From the NCBI RefSeq assembly GCF_000956505.1, contig NZ_JYIX01000037.1, forward strand, positions 124,001 to 188,000: 64,000 nucleotides of DNA, in the 5' to 3' direction. Position numbers and translations under genes: made by a program. This document shows positions 27,408-35,943 of this stretch, in pieces; the stretch's first letter is position 1; each line of letters starts with the position of its first letter. The notes under the pieces are model-generated. The model made no database searches and was not told the DNA's origin. It saw only the letters and a program-made list of their open reading frames with translations. This stretch comes from Microbacterium azadirachtae (lineage in GTDB: Bacteria > Actinomycetota > Actinomycetes > Actinomycetales > Microbacteriaceae).

Positions 27408-28754
27408 TCAAGCGGCGAGGTCGAACCGGGCTCTGCCGCCGAGACGGGGACTGCGCGCGGGATCGACGTGCGGCGGCGGGATGAACCACACCCTGCTGTG
27501 CCGCCCCTTGCCCTCGATCCGGATCTCCCAGTCGTTGTCGTGGATGCGATGGTGACAGCTCTCGCAGAGCAGGATCCCGTTCTCCAGGTCGGTCGGCCCC
27601 GTATCGCGTTTCCACCAGCGGATGTGATGGGCCCGGGTCATGGACGGCGGGAGTCCGCACATCGCGCAGCCGCCGTCGCGTTCGGCGAGGGCGAGGCGTT
27701 GCGCGGTGGTGAAGAACCTCAGCCGACGGCCGTAGTCGAGGACCTCGCGGTCGGTCCCGAGCACGCACGGGATGACGCCGCCGCTCGCGGCGAGCTGCCG
27801 GGTGGCGGCGATGCTGAGGGGGAGGTCCGATCCGTCGATGGTCGCGTATCCGGTGCCGTCGGTGAGGTCCTTCAGATCGACCCGGACCACCACGGTCGCG
27901 CCGGCCAGCGCGGGCGCTTCGTTCTCGCAGCCGAGGGCGTGCGCGCAGATCGTGCTGAGCGCCTCGGCACGCAGCGCCGCGACCGAGCGGTGATCCGCAT
28001 CGGGAGAGTCAGGGGCGAGCCGGTCCTTCCGCGCGGCGAACAGCGCCGACACGTACCCGTTCACCGCGGCGACGATGGGCGCCCCATGAGCGGCGTCGAA
28101 GTCGCCGTCGAGGTGGATCCGCCCGTCGCGCTCGTAGATCGACAGCGACTGGCGGTCGCGCTGCTCCTGCTCCCGCGGGGCGACCCCGTCGGGATCCAGC
28201 CACGCCTCGGCCCGGGTGACCAGCCGCCGCACATCGTCGTGCGACAGCCCGGCGGCCTTGTCCACGAGGAGTCGCTCCGCCTCCGCGGTCTGCGCCGCGC
28301 CGATCTTGCAGCGCACGCGCTCGAGCAGGGCGAGGATCACGGCGAAGGCCTGTGCGCTCAGCGTGCCGGAGGCGAGCGCCTGCTGCGCGGCCGGGTACTT
28401 CGCCGGCACGCGGTCGCCGACCAGGTTCGTGCGGGGCGCCGTGGCCTCGCCGACCTTCACCAGCCGCGACGCGTCGCCCGTGGTCGCGCCGGTCGTGGTC
28501 GCGATGAGCTGTGCGGCGTTGCGGAACCCCTGCTCCTTCGCCAGCGAGTCCGCGCCCAGCTCGGTGCGGGACTCGTGCGCCACGCACGCGGCGACCTCGG
28601 CGAGCATCGCCCCGGATCGGCGATGCAGCAGGCCGAGCGCCTCCGTCACTGCCATGAGCTGCGTGCGGGAGAGGTCACCCGCCTCGCGTGCGCCGCTCCA
28701 CACCTCATCGAGACGCGTCAGCGCCTCGTGCAGTGGGTCGAGATGTCCGGTCAT
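27408..28754 (-). CDS. DUF222 and HNH nuclease domain protein
   Basis: 448 residues. The N-terminal ~300 residues form the DUF222 region found in many actinobacterial multicopy families, with SAQAFAVILALLERV and AGLSHDDVRRLVTRAEAWL. The C-terminal HNH motif includes CAMCGLPPSMTRAHHI, GPTDLENGILLCESCH and HRIHD, with zinc-type Cys pairs. Such proteins are very common in Microbacteriaceae and Mycobacteriaceae. Whether they cut DNA or are relics of mobile elements is unknown. Intact length. Confidence 0.9.
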   Translation of the reverse strand: MTGHLDPLHEALTRLDEVWSGAREAGDLSRTQLMAVTEALGLLHRRSGAMLAEVAACVAHESRTELGADSLAKEQGFRNAAQLIATTTGATTGDASRLVKVGEATAPRTNLVGDRVPAKYPAAQQALASGTLSAQAFAVILALLERVRCKIGAAQTAEAERLLVDKAAGLSHDDVRRLVTRAEAWLDPDGVAPREQEQRDRQSLSIYERDGRIHLDGDFDAAHGAPIVAAVNGYVSALFAARKDRLAPDSPDADHRSVAALRAEALSTICAHALGCENEAPALAGATVVVRVDLKDLTDGTGYATIDGSDLPLSIAATRQLAASGGVIPCVLGTDREVLDYGRRLRFFTTAQRLALAERDGGCAMCGLPPSMTRAHHIRWWKRDTGPTDLENGILLCESCHHRIHDNDWEIRIEGKGRHSRVWFIPPPHVDPARSPRLGGRARFDLAA

Positions 28755-28862
28755 GCCTTGATTTTACGCGGGATCACAAGACATTCGAAGCTATCTACGA
28801 GATCTGTGAAGAACTTCTCCGAGACGCTGCCTGTGAGGAACGAACGAAGGGACCGCCGGGGG

Positions 28863-29291
28863 TCAGCGCGCCCGGAGCTTCTCCGTCAAGGTCGTCAGAG
28901 TGCGCAGCTCCTCGTCATCCAGCGCCGACATGCGCTCGGCGATCGAGCGACCGTGCGCGGTGGCGAGCTGGCGGAACGCGCGCGTCCCGGCCTCTGTCGC
29001 ATGCACGAGGGATCCGCGTCCGTCCTCCGGATCCGGGCACTTCTCGAGCAGTCCGCGCGCGACCATGCGGTCGACGAGGCGCGAGACGCTGGGCTGGCTG
29101 ATCAACATGTTCGCCGTGACCTCGCGCAGGCGCGCGGTGTGCGACGCGCAGCGGGTGACGGTGAGCAGCACGTCGTACTCCGCGGCCGAGAGGTCGGCGC
29201 CGTCGAAGTCGGTCGACATCTCGGTGAAGATCTCGTGCTGGGCGCGGAAGAGGGTCTCCCAGGCTGTCAGGGCCAGCTTCCGATCGCTCAT
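28863..29291 (-). CDS. MarR-family transcriptional regulator
   Basis: 142 residues from ATG 29291; the longer frame to 29417 runs through a terminator. The winged helix includes LSAAEYDVLLTVTRCASHTA, then LREVTANMLISQPSVSRLVD, and the wing DPEDGRGSLVHATEAG. The neighbour on its 5' side is a strong hairpin and then the Tn7-like element, so its target gene is not obvious; it may have been separated by the insertion. Confidence 0.88.
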   Translation of the reverse strand: MSDRKLALTAWETLFRAQHEIFTEMSTDFDGADLSAAEYDVLLTVTRCASHTARLREVTANMLISQPSVSRLVDRMVARGLLEKCPDPEDGRGSLVHATEAGTRAFRQLATAHGRSIAERMSALDDEELRTLTTLTEKLRAR

Positions 29292-29335
29292 CGCATCAGA
29301 ATATCCGCCCGGACGGACATGAGGCTTCGCGCAGT

Positions 29336-29369
29336 AAAGGCCGGTCGGAGAGGCTTCCGACCGGCCTTT
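29336..29369. terminator. Strong hairpin terminator with no adjacent upstream gene
   Basis: AAAGGCCGGTCGGA (29336-29349) and its perfect inverse (29356-29369) form a 14-bp stem with a 6-nt loop, with A's before and T's after. It lies 45 nt upstream of the MarR gene start and 137 nt left of the transposon. No rightward gene runs into it. It may end a gene that used to lie on the other side of the insertion. Confidence 0.75.
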
Positions 29370-29500
29370 GTCCCTTTGCACCAAGAGTGTCCTGCAATCA
29401 CATGCGGTGAGAGCCACAGCAAAACTTTCACCGTGCGATCACTGTATAACGGCGGGGTAACGAATGCAACGATCAGGTCACGGTCTGGGCGGATTCATAA

Positions 29501-29505
29501 GGACT
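29501..29505. repeat. Left target-site duplication (GGACT)
   Basis: GGACT directly precedes the left transposon terminus (TGT at 29506). The same five bases follow the outer right terminus at 54724-54728. Tn7-type transposition makes 5-bp duplications. Confidence 0.65.
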
Positions 29506-29605
29506 TGTCCGATCTCACGAAAAGTGTCGGAGTCTCATGCGAACTGTCGGAGCGTCTCACGAAGGTGTCGGAATCTCACCCTACGTGTCGGGCGCCGCGG
29601 CGTGT
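29506..29605. repeat. Left-end array of transposase-binding repeats
   Basis: Units starting TGTCSGR and continuing to a TCTCAC core begin at 29506, 29525, 29545, 29566 and 29586, at intervals of 19, 20, 21 and 20 bp. The outer four are well conserved (core TCTCAY); the fifth keeps only TGTCGGG. This is the usual arrangement of TnsB sites at a Tn7-like end. The 155 bp from here to tnsA show no gene. Confidence 0.8.
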
Positions 29606-29760
29606 CGACGAGGCTGGTTGGGCACCAGACGTACCCTGCTCGTGAGTAGATCCCCAGTCGGGTGATCTTTGTCAAGGCTCAGGACATAGGCCAGAACCGC
29701 TCCCCAGGAGAGAGGCTGACTGCCGAATAGGACGTATCCGTCGATGTCGATTGGATCCCT

Positions 29761-30498
29761 ATGGACCTGACCCTGCAGTGGCCGACCCCTCTCGCTCGCA
29801 GAGTAGGCGTGACGCGAGCGCGCGTCGAGTACCGTCTCGATGGCGTGCAACTGGAGCTCGATGCCGTCGATTGCGATGACGTCCCCTTCGAACGAGGCGA
29901 TCCTGCTCGGACTTTCCCTAGCTGGCGACTCAAACGGCATTACGACGGCTACCACTGGATGGGCGCGCTCGGCTCGTCGATCGGCTTCGAGTCTTTGACC
30001 GAGCGAGGCTGTCTCATCGAGTTGGACCGCACGCCGGGTGTTGTTGCAGTCGCGAGTCAGCCGATGTGGATTCGATGGGTCACTCCCGACGGCCTGCGCG
30101 AGCATTACCCGGACTATTTCGTGCGTCTGGACGACGGGACGGCCGTGCTGATGGACGTCAAGCCTGCGGCTCGGATCGACGACGACGTCAGGGCGCAGTT
30201 CGACATGACTGGGCAGTTCGCCGCTGAGCGCGGATGGCGGTACGTCGTCTATGACGCCGAATCACAGATCCGAGAAGCGAACCTGCGATTCCTCGCGCCG
30301 TTTCGAGGCAGCGCGAGCACTGAGGAGCTGCCGGGACTGCCGGAGGACGGGTTGCCTTTGGCCAAGGCTGCTGCGTTGCTCGGCGTCGGATCCGAGGGAT
30401 ATGCGCGTTGCTACGCGCACCTCTGGTCGGGGCTGCTCGAGACGGACCTCGAAGAGGCACTCGGTACCAAATCGATCGTGTGGGAAAGGAAAGCATGA
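29761..30498 (+). CDS. tnsA: TnsA-type transposase endonuclease subunit
   Basis: 245 residues. The central part matches the TnsA nuclease fold: Glu77/Glu81 in FESLTERGCLIELD, VVAVASQPMW, Asp118 in REHYPDYFV, and Asp132-Lys134 in LMDVKP, giving the E...D...DxK set of a restriction-endonuclease-like site. TnsA cuts the 5' ends of the element so that, with TnsB, it moves by cut-and-paste. The C-terminal ~60 residues would contact TnsC. The ATG at 29761 has no clear ribosome-binding site; GTG 29809 is an alternative. It overlaps tnsB by 4 nt. Confidence 0.88.
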   Translation: MDLTLQWPTPLARRVGVTRARVEYRLDGVQLELDAVDCDDVPFERGDPARTFPSWRLKRHYDGYHWMGALGSSIGFESLTERGCLIELDRTPGVVAVASQPMWIRWVTPDGLREHYPDYFVRLDDGTAVLMDVKPAARIDDDVRAQFDMTGQFAAERGWRYVVYDAESQIREANLRFLAPFRGSASTEELPGLPEDGLPLAKAAALLGVGSEGYARCYAHLWSGLLETDLEEALGTKSIVWERKA

Positions 30499-32501
30499 TG
30501 CGTATTGCAGTCGGCGGGTCGCTCATGTGGCGTCAACGCCAGTACACAGTTCTCTTCATCGAGAGAGACTCCGCGACGCTCCGAGACGATGACGGCGGCG
30601 AGATCCAAGTCGCCCTAGACGAGCTTGGACGTGATGCAACACCACTACTGACCGATACCTCCGGCCTCCGGCACCTACCGCTGCGAGTGGAGGACATCGT
30701 GCCAGACATGGATCCCTGGCTTCAGGCATGCATCCGCATCGAGGCTTCACGCGACAAGGTCGGGGTCGGGAAGGCCGTCGAAACCGAGCGTCAATGGTTG
30801 GAGACACGCCTCGGCAAGCCCGTCTCCACGCGCGCCGTAGAGCGCCGGCTCAAGGAGTTCCGAGCCCGGGGGACGACCAACGCAGGTAATCGTGCACCAC
30901 GCAAGAGCAAGTGGGATCCGCGCCTCATCGAGGCCATCAACTTCGTCCTGGAAGGGAAGAGTCGCTCCTCGACCGTGAGCCAAACGACCGCGATCGAGCA
31001 GATCACGCGGCGCGTCCAACGTCTGCATGGCGATTCGGTGAAGCTGCCGAGTCGTGCGACGTTCTTCCGGCTTCTTGAAGCAGACGATCGTGGGCAATTC
31101 ACTTTCGGATCGGCCAAGACTCGCGAGTCGCTGGCGCTGCAGCCCGACGGGAAGTTCAGCACCCGCACCGCACTACGCCCCGGTGAGCTTGTCGAGATGG
31201 ACTCCACTCGGATAGATGTCATGCTGCGGATCGATGAAGAAACGGTCGGCCGACCCGAGCTGACGATTCTCATTGACGTGGCGACGCGGTCGATCCTCGC
31301 CGCGATGCTGCGCCCGGAGGGCACGAAGAGCGTCGATCTGGTGGCGGTTCTTGCACGTGCCCTGGTGCCATACGGCCGCCGCATGGAGGGGGCTCGCGAG
31401 ACTAGACAGCTGATCTCGACGGCATGGGCTGAAGACCAGCTGATCGGTCAAGAACGTTTCGAGCGACTGCGTCTCGCTCAGCCCTACGTGTTCCCGGACA
31501 CGATCACGACGGATCGTGGACGCAACTACTTGTCGCGTCATTTTCGGGCGGCATGCGAAGCGTTGAAGATCTCGCTGATCACCTCGGCGCCGCACACGCC
31601 GACGGACAAGCCCCACGTAGAGCGAGCCTTTGGGGCAATCAACTCAATGCTGCTGCAGCACGTGAAGGGATACGTCGGTCGTAGCGTCGAACATCGCGGC
31701 CGTGACGCGGACACGGCGTCTGCCGAACTACTGACCATCGCTCAGGCCCAGGAGCTCATCGAGGACTGGATTGCGGTGGAGTGGCAGAACCGTCCGCATG
31801 ACGGGCTGCGCGACCCGCTGCATCCGCGCATCAAGTTGTCGCCGAACGAGATGTGTCGGGCGTTCCGTGCGTACGTGCCCGAGCTCCATGTACCGCTGAC
31901 GCGAGATGACTACATCGCGCTGCTACCTGTCGCTCACCGAGTTCTCAACCGATATGGCGTGCGCATCGACAATCGGATCTACAACTCCGAGCGGCTCAAG
32001 GGCCTGTGGAGGCGCAAGTCTCCTGACAAGGCGAAAAACGGTCGATGGCCGATCCGCGTGGACCCCTACAACCTGCACGTCGTCTGGCTCGAACGAGACG
32101 GCGAGTTCATTCCGCTGCGATGGACGGACAAGGTCCATGAACTCCCGCTGCTCGGTGATGTATGGCGGTACGCCCGCACCGAGTTCTCCACTCGGGTCGC
32201 CGATCTCGACGAGGAACGTCGGGAGCTTGCCATGGCGATCAAGGCGTTCGCCGGGCGAGGAAATCCGGCACCACGGAACACCAATCAGAAGCGAAGTGCG
32301 CGACAGCGTGCGCGGATGGTGGCGATCGCTGACGACCCGATGAACCTCACGAGTGTGAAGAGTCACGAGGCCGAGGACGCGTCTACCGAGGTCGTCGAGC
32401 CAACCGTCGAAGGCGCGTCCGCCGACGAGTGGCCGAACACCGGCGGTTTCCCGTTCATCGGCGAGATGCTGGACGAGGTGCGGGGGAGACTCGACGAATG
32501 A
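30495..32501 (+). CDS. tnsB: TnsB/TniA-type DDE transposase
   Basis: 668 residues from ATG 30495 (AAAGGA upstream, ATGA overlap with tnsA). The N-terminal ~200 residues hold DNA-binding helices (TRAVERRLKEFRARG, LPSRATFFRLLEAD). The rve/integrase core follows: Asp236 in VEMDSTRIDV, Asp340 in TTDRGRNY and Glu376 in DKPHVERAFG, the DDE triad. A Mu-transposase C-terminal beta domain (GVRIDNRIYN to EFIPLRWTDK) comes next, and an acidic tail that ends VRGRLDE, probably for TnsC contact. It binds the end repeats and joins 3' ends to target DNA. Confidence 0.93.
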   Translation: MMRIAVGGSLMWRQRQYTVLFIERDSATLRDDDGGEIQVALDELGRDATPLLTDTSGLRHLPLRVEDIVPDMDPWLQACIRIEASRDKVGVGKAVETERQWLETRLGKPVSTRAVERRLKEFRARGTTNAGNRAPRKSKWDPRLIEAINFVLEGKSRSSTVSQTTAIEQITRRVQRLHGDSVKLPSRATFFRLLEADDRGQFTFGSAKTRESLALQPDGKFSTRTALRPGELVEMDSTRIDVMLRIDEETVGRPELTILIDVATRSILAAMLRPEGTKSVDLVAVLARALVPYGRRMEGARETRQLISTAWAEDQLIGQERFERLRLAQPYVFPDTITTDRGRNYLSRHFRAACEALKISLITSAPHTPTDKPHVERAFGAINSMLLQHVKGYVGRSVEHRGRDADTASAELLTIAQAQELIEDWIAVEWQNRPHDGLRDPLHPRIKLSPNEMCRAFRAYVPELHVPLTRDDYIALLPVAHRVLNRYGVRIDNRIYNSERLKGLWRRKSPDKAKNGRWPIRVDPYNLHVVWLERDGEFIPLRWTDKVHELPLLGDVWRYARTEFSTRVADLDEERRELAMAIKAFAGRGNPAPRNTNQKRSARQRARMVAIADDPMNLTSVKSHEAEDASTEVVEPTVEGASADEWPNTGGFPFIGEMLDEVRGRLDE

Positions 32502-33523
32502 TCGAGATCGCCACCAAGGAAGGTTGGCGCGAGCACGTTGACACCGTGTACGAAAGGCCGGCGCCGATCACGTTGAAGGATCTTCGGGCCCTGAGCTTCG
32601 GAGACCGCGCGTTGTACAACCAGGCCCGCGCCCGGTACTCCCAGGCCGGCGCGTTTGTGCGGACGCCGCAGTTCCAGGTGTTTCAGAATGCCGTGCGCGA
32701 TCGCGTCATGCTCAACACCTACCGGCGAGTTGGCAAGCTAGGCCTGATCCTTTCGGGTGAGCCAGGCCAGGGCAAGACCACCTCGCTCGTCGAAGTTGGT
32801 CGCGCGCACGAGCGCCGGCGGCGAGATACCGGCCATCCAGCAGCGGGGCCGGGCAAGATTCCGGTCGTCTACGTCGCGGTGCCGGCTCAGTGCTCCGCCA
32901 AAGCGCTGATGCACGAGTTCGCCCGATTCTTGGGCATTCCCGTTCTTGGCCGAATGACCTACGGCAATCTGCTGGACGCTGTGGCAAACGCGCTCCGCCG
33001 GTGCGCGACTGAACTCGTTCTGATCGACGACGTGCATCACCTTGACCTCAAGTACCGGCAGAACATCGAGGCGTCGGACATGCTCAAGCAACTGTCGGAG
33101 CGATGCGGAGGCACCTTCGTCTATGCCGGAATCGCCGTCGAAGGTACCGGGCTTCTCGATGGTGAGCGGGGCGGCCAGATCGGGAAGAGATTCGAAGTGC
33201 ACGTAGCTGTGCCGTTTCCACTGAACACAGCCGATGAGAAGGCTCGCTGGGGCGACCTCCTTCTCGCGATGGAGAGCTCGCTGTGTCTGGTCGAGCAACG
33301 CCCGGGCTCAATCCTTCCCGCGGCATTGTCGCTCCACTCGTTGACCGGCGGTGAGATCGGTCTGCTCAAGGATCTGCTGCAGTTTGCTGCCCTCAGGGCG
33401 ATGGAGGACGAAACGGAGACGCTTGATCTGTCTGAGTTCGAGCGTGAACTTCGCCGTCGTCAGGCGGCCGCGGCGATGTACGCGAAGCCGCGCCGATCGC
33501 GAACACCCGTGGGTTCGGCATGA
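32498..33523 (+). CDS. tnsC: TnsC/TniB-type AAA+ ATPase
   Basis: 341 residues from ATG 32498, overlapping tnsB by 4 nt. Walker A is SGEPGQGKTTS (residues ~86-96) and Walker B is LVLIDDVHH (~173-181). ASDMLKQLSERCGGTFVYAG follows, as in the TniB/TnsC family. It forms filaments on target DNA that join the target selector (TniQ) to the transposase and regulates target choice and immunity. Length is in the TniB range, shorter than TnsC of Tn7 (~555). Confidence 0.92.
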   Translation: MIEIATKEGWREHVDTVYERPAPITLKDLRALSFGDRALYNQARARYSQAGAFVRTPQFQVFQNAVRDRVMLNTYRRVGKLGLILSGEPGQGKTTSLVEVGRAHERRRRDTGHPAAGPGKIPVVYVAVPAQCSAKALMHEFARFLGIPVLGRMTYGNLLDAVANALRRCATELVLIDDVHHLDLKYRQNIEASDMLKQLSERCGGTFVYAGIAVEGTGLLDGERGGQIGKRFEVHVAVPFPLNTADEKARWGDLLLAMESSLCLVEQRPGSILPAALSLHSLTGGEIGLLKDLLQFAALRAMEDETETLDLSEFERELRRRQAAAAMYAKPRRSRTPVGSA

Positions 33524-34422
33524 CCTTGCTGCGCGGGCTTCCGATCGCTGTTCGCATCTACCCGGGTGAGACGCCAGTGAGCTACTGGACGCGGCTCTGC
33601 GCTGCCAACGCGATCGGCCAGAAGGACCTCTGGTTGGCGTTGCGCCACGACGACCCCACACTTCCTATCCGGGTGACGCCGAGAAGCGCCCTCTGGCAGA
33701 TTGAGGCCTTGGGTCGTCTCCCAGAAGGCACACTGCTCCGAGACTCAGGCGGTCGCGGTTGTGAACATGGAGGCGCAACGCGCCAAGTGGAATGTCCGAG
33801 TTGTCGCATGATCCCGGCCGCAGTAACGCTCTGCAGACGGTGCTCAGCTGGCGAGCAGATCACCGTGGCGCGCATGCACGGTCCGGTCTGCGTGCGCCAT
33901 CGCAGGTGGCACGGTGGCGATCGCGACATCGGCCTATCGGGAAGGCCGAAACTGGTGGTTGCGCAACGTAGGCTGAACGGCTCTCTCAGCCTTCGCGGCG
34001 TGCCGTACAGATCACCTGAAGTAGAGGCAGCCACGGAGTTGTTACAGCTGGGCAACGTTGAGGTTGAGCGCCCAGCGGACCCTCTGGATGACGAGATCGA
34101 GCTGTTTCCGCAGCGGATCTCGCTGACGGCGGTGCTCACCGACGCACGTCTCGCAAACGTCCTGATGCCGCATGGCCTCGGCGGGTACGCGCTCGCAATG
34201 CTGTTCGATCGCCTTGTCGCCGCGCACGCTGTCGGGCGGCGGGCTGTCGAGGGCGTCCTCGACGGATTGAGGATTCAAGGACGCGAGCTCTGGAGCGGAA
34301 CGTCCGCAGTTCCTGTGCAGGGTGGTTGCGTGCTGACGCCCTCCGCCAAGCGCATGCTCCCGAGGGCCAAGACGATTCGGGCGCGGGTGCTGCATCATCG
34401 GGTCGAACCGGGTCCAAGATAG
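33520..34422 (+). CDS. tniQ: TniQ/TnsD-family target-selection protein (first copy)
   Basis: 300 residues from ATG 33520, overlapping tnsC by 4 nt. The N-terminus IAVRIYPGETPVSYWTRLCA is the TniQ start. Zinc ligands are visible: Cys92 and Cys95, Cys105 and Cys108, then Cys124, His127 and His131 in CVRHRRWH. TniQ proteins choose the target, either by reading a DNA site directly (TnsD-like) or by bridging to a Cas complex. No Cas gene is near, so direct DNA recognition is more likely. A homolog with the same ligand numbering follows. Confidence 0.88.
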   Translation: MTLLRGLPIAVRIYPGETPVSYWTRLCAANAIGQKDLWLALRHDDPTLPIRVTPRSALWQIEALGRLPEGTLLRDSGGRGCEHGGATRQVECPSCRMIPAAVTLCRRCSAGEQITVARMHGPVCVRHRRWHGGDRDIGLSGRPKLVVAQRRLNGSLSLRGVPYRSPEVEAATELLQLGNVEVERPADPLDDEIELFPQRISLTAVLTDARLANVLMPHGLGGYALAMLFDRLVAAHAVGRRAVEGVLDGLRIQGRELWSGTSAVPVQGGCVLTPSAKRMLPRAKTIRARVLHHRVEPGPR

Positions 34423-34444
34423 TCGAGCTGGGTCAAAGGCAATT

Positions 34445-35587
34445 GTGCGAGCTCTTCCGTGCCGGGTGATCCCGCTACCCGGCGAGACACCAACAGGTTT
34501 TCTCGCCAGACTTGCGGCTGCCAACGCCATCGATGCGATGGCTCTCGCGAACCACATCCTGCGCGAGGCTGGCACGAGATCCATAGGCCCAACGAACCAC
34601 TTTCTGATGTCGGCCGCGGAAAGTGCTGGTGCACTGCCCCCTGGACATTTCGCACACGACCGTGCTCGTTTCCGGATGTACAGGCGCTGCCACCACGTGG
34701 GGTGGAAGCTGCGGCGCTGTGCGAGATGCGACGTCGTTGACGAAGCCCGCTCCGCATGCTCGGTATGCAGCGAGGGAAACGCCACCGAGGTGTTCGGCAG
34801 AGGAGGCGGGTACTGCGTTCGGCATCGTCGATGGCACTTCCGTGGCGAAGACAAACTCATCGGCTCTCCAGAGGGATATCGCCGCGCTGAGCAGACGCTG
34901 TCGGGTCTCCTGTGGAGTCGTGGGGTGTCGATGCATACGGGTGAACTTGATCTCGCGACTCGCCTGATTCTGGACAGCTGGCAGGAGCCGCCTGAAGCAG
35001 AGCGACGCACTGCCTCATGCGTGTACGGGCCGGCTGTCGACTTGTTGGTGACTCTCACTGACGCGGATGTTGTTCTGGGGCTGACCGCCCTAGCTGAGAG
35101 GGATACTCGACAGATCGAAGGACTGATCGGACTCGTCGTCGGCGCTGGCGGAGGAAGCCGGACACCAGAGTTGGAAACGACGGCAGTTGCTGTGGTGAGG
35201 GTGCATCGCGCCGCAATGTGCACCGCGATCCAGATGCCGAGATCGAGTGGGGCGACGACATCGAAGGCGCCCTTCGAGAAGGGGATAGCGGAAGCGGCGT
35301 ACCGGGAGAAGGCGGTACTCCTTCGCCATGTCACTCGCTCAGGCCGACGAGTGGACGTCGTGGAGCGAGCCGTGCGAGCGGCCCCTGCATCCCGCGTCGT
35401 ATCCCAACGCATCATTCCTGGTTGGGCGGACAACGTCCCGTGGATGAAACACCTGGCGGGTAAGCGCTCAGCGATTTCGGAAATCGGGGGCGTCGTCGGG
35501 GACCAGGTCGACCAAAGCGATACCAAGCACCTGCGTGAGAGCGAGCAGGGTCCGCAACGTCGGGTTGGCGGGATGGCCCGGGCGTGA
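34445..35587 (+). CDS. TniQ-family protein (second copy)
   Basis: 380 residues from GTG 34445, with AAAGG upstream and a 22-nt gap after the first tniQ. Its zinc-binding core is Cys92, Cys95, Cys105, Cys108, Cys124, His127 and His131, the same residue numbers as in the first copy, and both begin with PGETP followed by RLxAANAI. The C-terminal ~200 residues differ and probably give another target preference. The last ~40 codons overlap the 3' end of a convergent XRE gene by 120 nt; that stretch (SEIGGVVGDQVDQ...) may be read-through after loss of the original stop. Confidence 0.8.
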   Translation: MRALPCRVIPLPGETPTGFLARLAAANAIDAMALANHILREAGTRSIGPTNHFLMSAAESAGALPPGHFAHDRARFRMYRRCHHVGWKLRRCARCDVVDEARSACSVCSEGNATEVFGRGGGYCVRHRRWHFRGEDKLIGSPEGYRRAEQTLSGLLWSRGVSMHTGELDLATRLILDSWQEPPEAERRTASCVYGPAVDLLVTLTDADVVLGLTALAERDTRQIEGLIGLVVGAGGGSRTPELETTAVAVVRVHRAAMCTAIQMPRSSGATTSKAPFEKGIAEAAYREKAVLLRHVTRSGRRVDVVERAVRAAPASRVVSQRIIPGWADNVPWMKHLAGKRSAISEIGGVVGDQVDQSDTKHLRESEQGPQRRVGGMARA

Positions 35588-35752
35588 CTCACCCTTCTCG
35601 TACTTCTGGTAGGTGTATCGAGTCAGCCCAGCGCGGTAGGCCACGTCTTCCTGGCTCAGATTCGCGTTGTCGCGAGCGGTGCGAAGGGAAGTCGCGAAAC
35701 GCTGGGCGAACGAAGCCCATTCTGCTTCGATGTCATCGTTCCGCTGCCGCAC
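35468..35752 (-). CDS. XRE-type helix-turn-helix regulator
   Basis: 94 residues from GTG 35752. The HTH_3 domain reads ATSLRTARDNANLSQEDVAY, then RAGLTRYTYQKYEKGESRPG and LRTLLALTQVLGIALVDLV. There is no second domain, so it resembles a phage- or toxin-type repressor. An 8-bp-armed inverted repeat lies 43-70 nt upstream. The gene overlaps the second tniQ tail-to-tail. It may control the transposition genes, the cargo genes to its right, or itself. Confidence 0.82.
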   Translation of the reverse strand: MRQRNDDIEAEWASFAQRFATSLRTARDNANLSQEDVAYRAGLTRYTYQKYEKGESRPGHPANPTLRTLLALTQVLGIALVDLVPDDAPDFRNR

Positions 35753-35794
35753 CTATCAAGAGTCGAGATAGTCGCACCCGCACATGGCCTAATC

Positions 35795-35822
35795 CGTATG
35801 GCATAATTCGGGAGGCCATACG
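35795..35822. promoter_or_regulatory. Inverted repeat, candidate XRE operator
   Basis: CGTATGGC (35795-35802) and GCCATACG (35815-35822) are exact inverses with a 12-nt centre that contains a CATAAT hexamer (35802-35807). It lies in the 191-bp gap between the XRE gene and the divergent gene at 35944. Confidence 0.5.
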
Positions 35823-35943
35823 AAACAATCATCGACTCCGTCGGACCGCTCCGCTCTCCTCTGCACGTGTGCTGCCGATCCCGACATCGAACGGTCGCGT
35901 CGCGGGAACGGCTCGCGTGTACGACCGTGAAGGCGATGGCTGA

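Noticed and set aside
29506..29605. Regularly spaced ~20-bp repeats that look like a short CRISPR array
   Set aside because: The repeats abut each other without unique spacers, decay inward, and match the inverted repeat at the other transposon end. They are transposase sites.
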